A stretch of 64,000 nucleotides of DNA from Mesorhizobium sp. (GTDB taxonomy: Bacteria > Pseudomonadota > Alphaproteobacteria > Rhizobiales > Rhizobiaceae). Each line of letters begins with the position of its first letter. The stretch's first letter is position 1. Shown piece after piece: positions 55,171 through 61,605 of the stretch. The translations under genes were made by a program, and so were the position numbers. Under the pieces are notes generated by a model. The model had not been told where the DNA came from. It ran no database searches and saw nothing but the letters and a program-made list of their open reading frames with translations. The DNA lies in the NCBI RefSeq assembly GCF_023954305.1, contig NZ_JAMLIG010000001.1, positions 2,356,001 to 2,420,000 of the forward strand, written 5' to 3'.

Positions 55171-55872
55171 TCAAGCCACCCGGGCGTCGTGTTCGCGCAT
55201 TTCCATGCGGCGGTAGAAATCGGCAAGCGTCTTGCCGCGCTCGTGGCGGAAGATGCGGCCGGCGGGCTTGACGCCGGCGACGCGGTCGATGCGGAAAGCG
55301 CGAAAATCGTCGCGCAGTTCGCACCAGGCGACGAGCGTCCAGACCTTGCCCCAGAACCAGAGGCCGAGCGGCCGCACGTCGCGCTGAGTCGGGCGGCCCT
55401 GCTCGTCGCGATAGTCGAGCGACAGCACCTGCCGGTCTTCCACAGCCCGCTCGGTGATATCGACCGCGGCGCGCACCGCGTTGCTCATCACATAGTCGGG
55501 CATGTGTATTTCGGTGCGGCGCAGCCTGTCCTTTTCGCCGGCCGGGACGACGGCACCGATCTTCACCAATGCCTCCGCCGCCGCGCGTGCCATGGCCGCG
55601 CCGCCGAACGCCTGCACCATCCGCGCCCCGGCCACCAGCGCGACGATCTCGTCGCGTGTGAACATCAGCGGCGGCAGGTCGTAGCCTTCGCGCATGATGT
55701 AGCCGACCCCGGCCTCGCCATCGATTGGCACGCCGGTGGACTGCAGATCGGCGATGTCGCGATAGATCGTGCGTTCGGAAACTTCCAGGCGCTCGCCGAG
55801 CATCTGCGCGGTGACCAGCCGGCCGCCGCGCAGGTGCTGGACAATCTGGAAAAGGCGGTCGGCGCGCCGCAT
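55171..55872 (-). CDS. WYL-domain transcriptional regulator (YafY family)
   Basis: The 233-residue protein has an N-terminal HTH_11/DeoR-type winged helix (RADRLFQIVQHLRGGRLVTA, then ERLEVSERTIYRDIADLQ) and a WYL ligand domain (about 125-200, with RQVLSLDYRD and RPLGLWFWGKVWTLVAWCEL). Its ATG overlaps the stop of the VOC gene (ATGA), so the two form an operon. The 18-bp palindrome before that operon is the probable site of its own binding. Confidence 0.9.
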   Translation of the reverse strand: MRRADRLFQIVQHLRGGRLVTAQMLGERLEVSERTIYRDIADLQSTGVPIDGEAGVGYIMREGYDLPPLMFTRDEIVALVAGARMVQAFGGAAMARAAAEALVKIGAVVPAGEKDRLRRTEIHMPDYVMSNAVRAAVDITERAVEDRQVLSLDYRDEQGRPTQRDVRPLGLWFWGKVWTLVAWCELRDDFRAFRIDRVAGVKPAGRIFRHERGKTLADFYRRMEMREHDARVA

Positions 55873-56243
55873 CAGGCGGAGAACACGCCGATGGAATTGC
55901 CGTCCGGATCGAGGCAATAGGCGAAACGGCCTGCGGGGATCGAGATCACCGGCGAGACGACCTGGCCGCCATTGACCGTGACGCGGTCCATCGCCGCCTC
56001 GACGTCCTCGACGGCGAGATGGATTGTCGGGCCCGTGCCCGCGGCGGCCGGCTTGCCTGGATAGATGTGCCCTGCGACCGAATCTTCGCCGGCGGCCGAG
56101 AAACGCGCCATCGGGTTCGGACCGCCGTCTTCGTCGCGAAGCGGATTGCCGGTGACGGCGGAGTAGAAAGCCTTGGCGCGCGCCTGATCGGCGACGGGGA
56201 TCTCGAACCAGACTGCGGCGTGCAGGGGGACTGTGGCGTTCAT
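55872..56243 (-). CDS. VOC-family protein (glyoxalase/bleomycin-resistance type)
   Basis: A 123-residue single VOC domain: AAVWFEIPVADQARAKAFY, NPMARFSAAGEDSVAGHIY, and C-terminal GRFAYCLDPDGNSIGVFS with the Glu position replaced by Gly/Ser. It probably binds rather than transforms small hydrophobic molecules; this kind of VOC paired with YafY-type regulators is widespread. The ATG at 56243 is used; upstream extension would enter the palindrome. Confidence 0.85.
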   Translation of the reverse strand: MNATVPLHAAVWFEIPVADQARAKAFYSAVTGNPLRDEDGGPNPMARFSAAGEDSVAGHIYPGKPAAAGTGPTIHLAVEDVEAAMDRVTVNGGQVVSPVISIPAGRFAYCLDPDGNSIGVFSA

Positions 56244-56276
56244 GATGACGACCTCTCGTTTCGACATCTCACCATC

Positions 56277-56316
56277 GCATGACCCTCCTGACAACATTTT
56301 GTCAGGAGGGTCATGC
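56277..56316. promoter_or_regulatory. 18-bp-arm palindrome upstream of the VOC-WYL operon (operator)
   Basis: GCATGACCCTCCTGACAA (56277-56294) and its exact complement (56299-56316) are separated by CATT. The core CTGACAA-N4-TTGTCAG resembles the operator type seen before YafY/WYL regulator genes. It lies 34 bases before the VOC start. Confidence 0.75.
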
Positions 56317-56335
56317 AGATTCCGGACATCTCCTG

Positions 56336-56509
56336 TCAGCGACCGCGCTGCAGCGGCTCGTCCATGGCGTCCGGCCAGCCGATGTCTTTCTGGATGCCGC
56401 GCGGCAGATTGGCGATGATGCGCCGGGTGCGCGCGGCGGCGCGCATCTCGCGGCTGCTCTCGAGAACGCGACCGAATGCTGCGAGAATGTTGAACTTCGG
56501 CATGGGCAT
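56336..56509 (-). CDS. small DUF1127-like protein
   Basis: A 57-residue protein MPMPKFNILAAFGRVLESSR then ARTRRIIANLPRGIQKDIGWPD, matching the DUF1127 pattern (Arg-rich helix, LP-x-x-x-x-KDIGW). GGGAG lies ahead of the ATG at 56509 inside a hairpin. It resembles the protein at 30202-30471. DUF1127 members take part in small-RNA and phosphate-related regulation in Agrobacterium. Confidence 0.78.
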   Translation of the reverse strand: MPMPKFNILAAFGRVLESSREMRAAARTRRIIANLPRGIQKDIGWPDAMDEPLQRGR

Positions 56510-56517
56510 GGCTTTTC

Positions 56518-56535
56518 TCCCTTCGAATGAAGGGA
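56518..56535 (-). promoter_or_regulatory. hairpin that hides the ribosome site of the DUF1127 gene
   Basis: TCCCTTC-ATTC-GAAGGGA (minus strand) is a perfect 7-pair hairpin; its right arm contains the GAAGGGAG Shine-Dalgarno of the gene starting at 56509. This is the geometry of an RNA switch. Confidence 0.4.
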
Positions 56536-56588
56536 ATATGCCAAAACCCTGCCGACAGCCTTGTGTCAGTAGCCCCGCCGCCGGCCGG

Positions 56589-57380
56589 TCATTTCCTGTC
56601 GGTGACGGGAACCGTGTAGTTGAGCGGCAGGCGGCCGCCGTCGGCATAGATCGTCTGTCCGGTAATGTAGGAAGCGTCGCCCGAAGCCAGGAACGCGGCG
56701 ATCGAGGCGATCTCCGAAGGGTCGCCGATTCGCCCCATCGGCGTGCGCGACAGGATGCGGTTCTTGGCAGCCGGGTCTGCATTCACCGAGGCGAGCATCT
56801 CCGTCATGATCGAGCCGGGGCCGATCGCGTTGACGCGGATGCCATAGGGCGCAAGCGAAAGCGCCATCACCTTGGTGAGTTGGTTCACGCCGCCCTTCGA
56901 GATCGAATACGGCACCTGGTTGGCGATGGCGAAGACCGCGTTGACCGACGACATGTTGACGATGGCCCCCGGTGCGCCCCCGGCCTTGACCTTGTCGACC
57001 ATGATCCGCGCCACCGCCTGGCCGACCAGGAAGGCGCCTTTGAGATTGACCCTGAGGACGCGGTCGAAGTCCTCTTCCCTGAGATCGAGGAAATCGGCGC
57101 CGTGGACGATTCCGGCATTGTTGACCAGCACGTCGATATCGCCGAAGGCCTCGAGCGTCGCCGCGACGAGGTTGTGGGCGTCAAGCCGGTTGCCGACATC
57201 GGTGCGGATGAAGCGCGCCTCGCCGAGCTTGCCGAGATCGCGCGCTGCCTTTTCGCCTTTCTCCGAATCGAGATCGGCGATCACCACCTTCGCCTTGTCG
57301 CGCAGGAAGCGTTCCGCGATGGCGTAGCCGATGCCGCCGGCGGCTCCGGTGACTATGGCGATCTTGCGTTCAAGGGACAT
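56589..57380 (-). CDS. short-chain dehydrogenase/reductase
   Basis: The 263-residue SDR has TGAAGGIGYA (nucleotide loop), DLDSEKG, NNAG, catalytic Ser144/145 and Tyr158-xxx-Lys162 (VPYSISKGGVNQL), and C-terminal GQTIYADGGRLPLNY. A classical NAD(P)-dependent alcohol/ketone oxidoreductase of unknown substrate. GGAG lies six bases ahead of ATG 57380. A TetR-like palindrome lies upstream. Confidence 0.9.
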   Translation of the reverse strand: MSLERKIAIVTGAAGGIGYAIAERFLRDKAKVVIADLDSEKGEKAARDLGKLGEARFIRTDVGNRLDAHNLVAATLEAFGDIDVLVNNAGIVHGADFLDLREEDFDRVLRVNLKGAFLVGQAVARIMVDKVKAGGAPGAIVNMSSVNAVFAIANQVPYSISKGGVNQLTKVMALSLAPYGIRVNAIGPGSIMTEMLASVNADPAAKNRILSRTPMGRIGDPSEIASIAAFLASGDASYITGQTIYADGGRLPLNYTVPVTDRK

Positions 57381-57451
57381 GGCTTGCTCCGGCAGATAGG
57401 TGTCGCGGGCCTTATAGACCGTGGCAGGAAATGCGGCCAGACGCTTTTCCC

Positions 57452-57470
57452 TTGACCGCCGTTCGGTCAA
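57452..57470. promoter_or_regulatory. TetR-type operator TTGACCG-N5-CGGTCAA
   Basis: A perfect 7-bp inverted repeat, TTGACCG (57452-57458) and CGGTCAA (57464-57470), with a 5-base spacer. This is the common TetR-family operator form. It lies 72 bases upstream of the SDR gene and 44 bases upstream of the divergent unknown gene. No TetR gene is in the window. Confidence 0.55.
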
Positions 57471-57513
57471 ACTCGTTCCGTCTTCAGCGGGAAAAAGTGT
57501 GTGGCAACGAGGC

Positions 57514-57879
57514 ATGGCCGATTTCGAGATTCTGTGGCGCTTCGTGTTCGAGGCAGCCGAGCGGTCGATCGCGCAAGGAGCGGCAGCCATGGTGGCCGAC
57601 CTGCTGGGGATTCCCAACCTTCCTCCGGTCGCGTCTTACGAGGAGGCGACCTGGTGGATGACCGATGTCGTCGTAAGTGCAAGCGACACTTCGTTGCCGG
57701 CGCTCTTCGGACGGCTGCTCGCCTGCGCGGGATGGCTCGGCAACGAATGGTCGGTTCACGGGCTTGCCGGGCTGGATCCGGGCGAAAGCTGCTATGCCGT
57801 CTACAATGTCGGTGAGCGCAACCCGCCGAGCGTGCCGGGCCTTCGTTGGGCCCTGATGGAAATCTGGCCGAGGGCGTGA
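57514..57879 (+). CDS. unrecognised 121-residue protein
   Basis: A hypothetical protein, MADFEILWRFVFEAAERSIA at the start, with aromatic-rich C-terminal part (ATWWMTDVVVSASD, EWSVHGLAGLDPGES). No signal peptide or membrane helix. It is divergent from the SDR gene across the TetR-like site. The ATG at 57514 was chosen because upstream residues overlap the palindrome; the frame is open further. Confidence 0.55.
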   Translation: MADFEILWRFVFEAAERSIAQGAAAMVADLLGIPNLPPVASYEEATWWMTDVVVSASDTSLPALFGRLLACAGWLGNEWSVHGLAGLDPGESCYAVYNVGERNPPSVPGLRWALMEIWPRA

Positions 57880-57902
57880 GTGTCTTCTCGCTCCGCGGAC
57901 GA

Positions 57903-58229
57903 TCAATCGGTGGGCGGGGCGCAATAGAGGCCGTAGAGCGTCCTGAGCACTTCGGCTACCTCCTCGCTCGCCAGGCGATAGTAGATCGTCTGCCCCTCGC
58001 GTCGCGTCGCGACAAGATCGAGCGCGCGCATCTTCGCCAGATGCTGCGACAAAGCCGGCACCGCCAGACCCACGATCTCCGCCAGATGGCCGACCGACTT
58101 CTCGCCTTCGAGCAGATTGCACAGCACGACCAGCCGCTTGGCATTGGCCATCGCGGTCAGCAGCCGGGAGGCCTCTTCGGCGCTCGCCTCGAAGGCCGCC
58201 AGCGACTTTGCGTTCATCTCGATATTCAT
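57903..58229 (-). CDS. bigR: persulfide-sensing repressor BigR/SqrR (ArsR family)
   Basis: The 108-residue ArsR protein has LTAMANAKRLVVLCNLLEGEKS..., recognition helix VPALSQHLAKMRAL and wing RREGQTIYYRL. Its two cysteines, Cys37 (VVLCNLL) and Cys103 (GLYCAPP), are at the positions of the redox pair of BigR/SqrR, which form a polysulfide bridge in the presence of persulfide and release DNA. It is divergent from the persulfide genes it should control. ATGs at 58238, 58229 and 58217 are possible; I use 58229. Confidence 0.88.
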   Translation of the reverse strand: MNIEMNAKSLAAFEASAEEASRLLTAMANAKRLVVLCNLLEGEKSVGHLAEIVGLAVPALSQHLAKMRALDLVATRREGQTIYYRLASEEVAEVLRTLYGLYCAPPTD

Positions 58230-58231
58230 GC

Positions 58232-58265
58232 TTGACATATTAGCAATTGCGCAACTATTTAACAA
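58232..58265. promoter_or_regulatory. overlapping back-to-back promoters and BigR operator
   Basis: Plus strand: TTGACA (58232-58237), 18 bases, TATTTA (58256-58261). Minus strand: TTGTTA (58265-58260), 17 bases, TAATAT (58242-58237). Each -35 overlaps the other promoter's -10. The common spacer holds the palindrome TTGCGCAA (58247-58254) framed by TAG and CTA. A single bound dimer would block both directions. Confidence 0.6.
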
Positions 58266-58288
58266 TCAGATTTTCGATGGAGGTTTCC

Positions 58289-58513
58289 ATGATCAATGTC
58301 GGCACGCCTGATCGCATAGTCCGCATCGTCCTCGGTCTCGTTCTGTTGTTGGCTCCCTTGCTGCCGATGACCGCGTCGTTCTTCGCCGCTTGGGGCACAT
58401 GGAAGTTCCTCGTCGCCGCGGTTGGGCTGGTGCTCGTCGTTACCGGCTTCCTGCGCATCTGCCCACTCTACGCGATTCTCGGCATCAACACCTGCCCGGC
58501 AAACAGGCGCTGA
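58289..58513 (+). CDS. DUF2892 (YgaP transmembrane type) protein
   Basis: A 74-residue protein with MINVGTPDRIVRIVLG, two membrane helices (about 10-27 and 38-55) and a cysteine pair (Cys58 in FLRICPLYAILG, Cys69 in INTCP). DUF2892 is the membrane part of YgaP rhodaneses. TGGAGG precedes the ATG at 58289. It is the first gene of the BigR-regulated operon and could bring sulfane sulfur to or from the membrane. Confidence 0.87.
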   Translation: MINVGTPDRIVRIVLGLVLLLAPLLPMTASFFAAWGTWKFLVAAVGLVLVVTGFLRICPLYAILGINTCPANRR

Positions 58514-58570
58514 TCGCCGCTGGCGCAGGCATCCGTCGTCGCCCGAAAACAAGGACAAAGGAAACGCCAC

Positions 58571-59467
58571 ATGTCCGGCCCTATTCCGTTCCCGGTCGAC
58601 CTCTCGGTCAAGCCGGAAGTGACCGCCTTCTTCGACGAGCCGACCAACACGGTGAGCTATGTCGTCAAGGATCCGAATTCGACGTCGTGCGCGGTGATCG
58701 ATTCCGTCATGGACATCGACTACGCGGCCGGCCGCATTGCGTACCAGTCCGCCGACAAGATCATCGAATTCATCCGTTCCAACGGTCTTACGCTTGAATG
58801 GCTGATAGAGACCCATGTGCATGCCGACCACCTTTCGGGAGCACCTTACATCCAGCAGAAGTTGGGTGGACAGATCGGTATCGGCGCCAACATCACGATC
58901 GTCCAGGAGACTTTCGGCAAGGTCTTCAACGAAGGCACGGAGTTCCAGCGCGACGGGTCGCAGTTCGACCGCCTGTTCAAGGACGGCGACAGCTACATGA
59001 TCGGCACGATGAGGGCCTTTGCCATGCATACGCCCGGCCACACGCCGGCCTGCATGACGCACGTGATCGGCGATGCGGCCTTCGTTGGCGACACGCTGTT
59101 CATGCCGGATGGCGGCTCGGCGCGGGCCGATTTCCCCGGGGGGGACGCGCGCACGCTCTACCGTTCGATCAAGCGGGTTCTGGCGCTGCCCGCAGAAACG
59201 CGTCTTTTCATGTGTCACGACTACGGGCCGAACGGCCGCGCGATCCGCTGGGAGACCAGCGTCGCCGAACAGCGGGCGCATAATATCCACGTCAGGGACG
59301 GGATCTCGGAGGACGAGTTCGTGAAGACCCGCGAGGCGCGGGACAGGACGCTCTCCATGCCCAAGCTGATCATCCCGTCGCTGCAGGTGAACATGAAGGC
59401 AGGCGAGCTGCCGCCGCCGGATGCCAGCGGCAAGCGCTTCCTCAAAGTGCCGATCAACGGCCTGTAA
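58571..59467 (+). CDS. persulfide dioxygenase (ETHE1-like MBL-fold)
   Basis: The 298-residue MBL-fold protein has the metal motif THVHADH (His82, His84, Asp86, His87) plus His157, Asp174 and His216 (MCHDYG). Fe(II) is normally held by His82, His157 and Asp174-type ligands in ETHE1-type enzymes. It oxidises glutathione persulfide to sulfite. In Agrobacterium and Xylella the dioxygenase (Blh) is fused to a DUF442 domain; here the two are separate genes, 20 bases apart. Confidence 0.92.
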   Translation: MSGPIPFPVDLSVKPEVTAFFDEPTNTVSYVVKDPNSTSCAVIDSVMDIDYAAGRIAYQSADKIIEFIRSNGLTLEWLIETHVHADHLSGAPYIQQKLGGQIGIGANITIVQETFGKVFNEGTEFQRDGSQFDRLFKDGDSYMIGTMRAFAMHTPGHTPACMTHVIGDAAFVGDTLFMPDGGSARADFPGGDARTLYRSIKRVLALPAETRLFMCHDYGPNGRAIRWETSVAEQRAHNIHVRDGISEDEFVKTREARDRTLSMPKLIIPSLQVNMKAGELPPPDASGKRFLKVPINGL

Positions 59468-59487
59468 GTCGACGAAGGACTCCGATC

Positions 59488-59826
59488 ATGAATGCAACGA
59501 AACTGAACAGCGAATTCGCGGTAGCGGCGCAGATCGGTCTGCCGGACATCGCCTCCGCAGCCAAGGCGGGCTTCCGCTCCATCATCTGCAACCGTCCGGA
59601 CGGAGAGGGCTGGGGCCAGCCGAGGTTTGCCGAGATCGAGAAAGCGGCGAAGGCGGCCGGCCTCGAAGCCGCCTATCTGCCGATCGTGCCGGGCCAGATG
59701 GGGCCACAGCAGATCGAAGCCTTCGACGGGCTGATGGCGCGGCTGCCCAAGCCGGTGCTCGCCTATTGCCGCAGTGGCGCCCGGTCGAGTGGATTGTGGG
59801 CCGCGTCGCGGTCTTCCCGCCGATAG
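59488..59826 (+). CDS. DUF442 / TIGR01244 family sulfurtransferase
   Basis: A 112-residue phosphatase-like fold protein with active-site loop YCRSGARS (Cys94). The N-terminal SIICNRPDGEGWGQP segment is typical of DUF442. In fused Blh proteins this domain has thiosulfate/GSH sulfurtransferase activity. Sits between the persulfide dioxygenase and SulP gene. Confidence 0.9.
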   Translation: MNATKLNSEFAVAAQIGLPDIASAAKAGFRSIICNRPDGEGWGQPRFAEIEKAAKAAGLEAAYLPIVPGQMGPQQIEAFDGLMARLPKPVLAYCRSGARSSGLWAASRSSRR

Positions 59827-59895
59827 ACGAACCACTTCCCGCGCCAAGGCCGCCTCCGTATCGGGCGCGGTCAATTATTCATTCCGGCAGCCGAC

Positions 59896-61599
59896 ATGAA
59901 GGCCAAGCAGATCCTGCCATTCCTCGACTGGGCTCCCACCTATTCGCGCGAGACGGCGGCGAGCGACCTCGTCGCGGCGGTGATCGTGACGATCATGCTG
60001 GTGCCGCAAAGCCTCGCCTATGCCATGCTTGCCGGGCTGCCGCCCTATGTGGGCCTCTACGCCTCGATCCTGCCGCTGGTGGCCTATGCGATCTTCGGCT
60101 CGAGCCGCACGCTGGCCGTCGGACCGGTGGCCGTCGTGTCGCTGATGACGGCCGCGGCCGTCGGGCAGGTCGCCGCGCCGGGTTCGGCCGACTACATTGC
60201 GGCCGCTACCACGCTCGCCATGCTGTCGGGCCTTGTGCTGCTGGCCATGTCTATCTTGCGACTGGGGTTCCTCGCCAACTTCCTGTCGCATCCGGTCATC
60301 TCGGGCTTCATCACGGCGTCGGGGATCCTGATCGCTGCGAGCCAGGTCAAGCACATCCTCGGAATCGGAGCCGGCGGCGACACGCTGCCCGAAATGGTGA
60401 CCGAGGTCGGCAGGACGATATCGACGACGAACCCCTACACGCTGGCAATCGGCCTGGCCGCACTCGTCTTCCTGGCCTGGGTGCGCAAGGGGCTGAAACC
60501 GCTGCTGGTCAGGGCGGGGCTGAGGGCAAGGGCGGCGGATCTGCTGTCCAAGGTCGGCCCGATCGCCGCCATTGCGCTGTCGATCGGCGCGGTCGTCGCC
60601 TTCGGCCTCGACGGCAAGGGCGTCAAGATCGTCGGCACGATCCCGTCCGGCCTGCCCGCCTTCGCGCTGCCTTCTTTCGATGCGGGTCTGTGGCTCGACC
60701 TCTTGCCAGCCGCCGTGCTGATCAGCCTGGTCGGCTTCGTCGAATCGATCTCGGTCGCGCAAACGCTCGCCGCCAAGCGGCGGCAGCGCATCGCGCCGGA
60801 CAGCGAACTGACCGGCCTCGGCATGGCCAACGTCGCCGCCGCCGTTTCGGGCGGCTATCCGGTGACCGGAGGCTTTGCCCGCTCGGTGGTCAATTTCGAC
60901 GCCGGCGCGGAAACGCCGCTGGCCGGTGTGTTCACGGCCGCCGGCATTCTGGGCGCGACCTTGTTCCTCACGCCCCTGTTCTCGTATCTGCCGCAGGCGG
61001 TGCTCGCGGCGACGATCATCGTCGCCGTGCTGTCGCTGGTGGATCTGGACTCGATCCGCCGCACCTGGACCTATTCGAAGGCCGACTTCGCGGCGCAGGC
61101 GGCAACGATCGCCTTGGTGCTCACGGTCGGCGTCGAAGTCGGCATCGTCGCCGGAGTCGGGTTGTCGCTCCTGCTGTTCCTCTGGCGCACCAGCCGGCCG
61201 CATGTCGCGGTGGTGGGCCAGGTGCCGGGCACGGAGCATTTCCGCAACGTGCGCCGGCACAAGGTCGAGACGCGGCCGGAGCTCTTGTCGATCCGGGTCG
61301 ACGAGAGCTTGTATTTCGTCAATGCCCGTTTCCTGGAGGACACGATCTACGATGCTGTGGCGGCCGACCCGAACCTGCGAAACGTTGTGCTGATGTGTCC
61401 GGCCGTGAACATGATCGACAGCTCGGCGCTGGAAAGCCTGGAAGCGATCGCGGACAGGCTGGGATCGGCAGGCGTGGGATTTCACCTGTCAGAGGTGAAG
61501 GGGCCGGTGATGGACGCGCTTAAGCGCTCGGATTTCTTCGAGCACTTCAAGGGCCGGGTGTTCCTCTCCCAGCACGAAGCCGTGCAGGGACTCGCCTAA
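59896..61599 (+). CDS. SulP-family anion transporter with STAS domain
   Basis: The 567-residue protein has about eleven membrane helices (residues 25-410) with VPQSLAYAMLAGLPPYVGLY and SSRTLAVGPVAV, a typical SulP core, and a C-terminal STAS domain (about 435-550, with MCPAVNMIDSSALESLEAI). Likely exports or imports sulfate or sulfite produced by the dioxygenase. Convergent with prpE, 6 bases apart. Confidence 0.9.
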   Translation: MKAKQILPFLDWAPTYSRETAASDLVAAVIVTIMLVPQSLAYAMLAGLPPYVGLYASILPLVAYAIFGSSRTLAVGPVAVVSLMTAAAVGQVAAPGSADYIAAATTLAMLSGLVLLAMSILRLGFLANFLSHPVISGFITASGILIAASQVKHILGIGAGGDTLPEMVTEVGRTISTTNPYTLAIGLAALVFLAWVRKGLKPLLVRAGLRARAADLLSKVGPIAAIALSIGAVVAFGLDGKGVKIVGTIPSGLPAFALPSFDAGLWLDLLPAAVLISLVGFVESISVAQTLAAKRRQRIAPDSELTGLGMANVAAAVSGGYPVTGGFARSVVNFDAGAETPLAGVFTAAGILGATLFLTPLFSYLPQAVLAATIIVAVLSLVDLDSIRRTWTYSKADFAAQAATIALVLTVGVEVGIVAGVGLSLLLFLWRTSRPHVAVVGQVPGTEHFRNVRRHKVETRPELLSIRVDESLYFVNARFLEDTIYDAVAADPNLRNVVLMCPAVNMIDSSALESLEAIADRLGSAGVGFHLSEVKGPVMDALKRSDFFEHFKGRVFLSQHEAVQGLA

Positions 61600-61605
61600 G
61601 CGCCC

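Noticed and set aside
59421..61523. A 700-codon plus-strand frame through DUF442 and SulP
   Set aside because: Out of frame with both recognised proteins; Arg/Gly-rich shadow.
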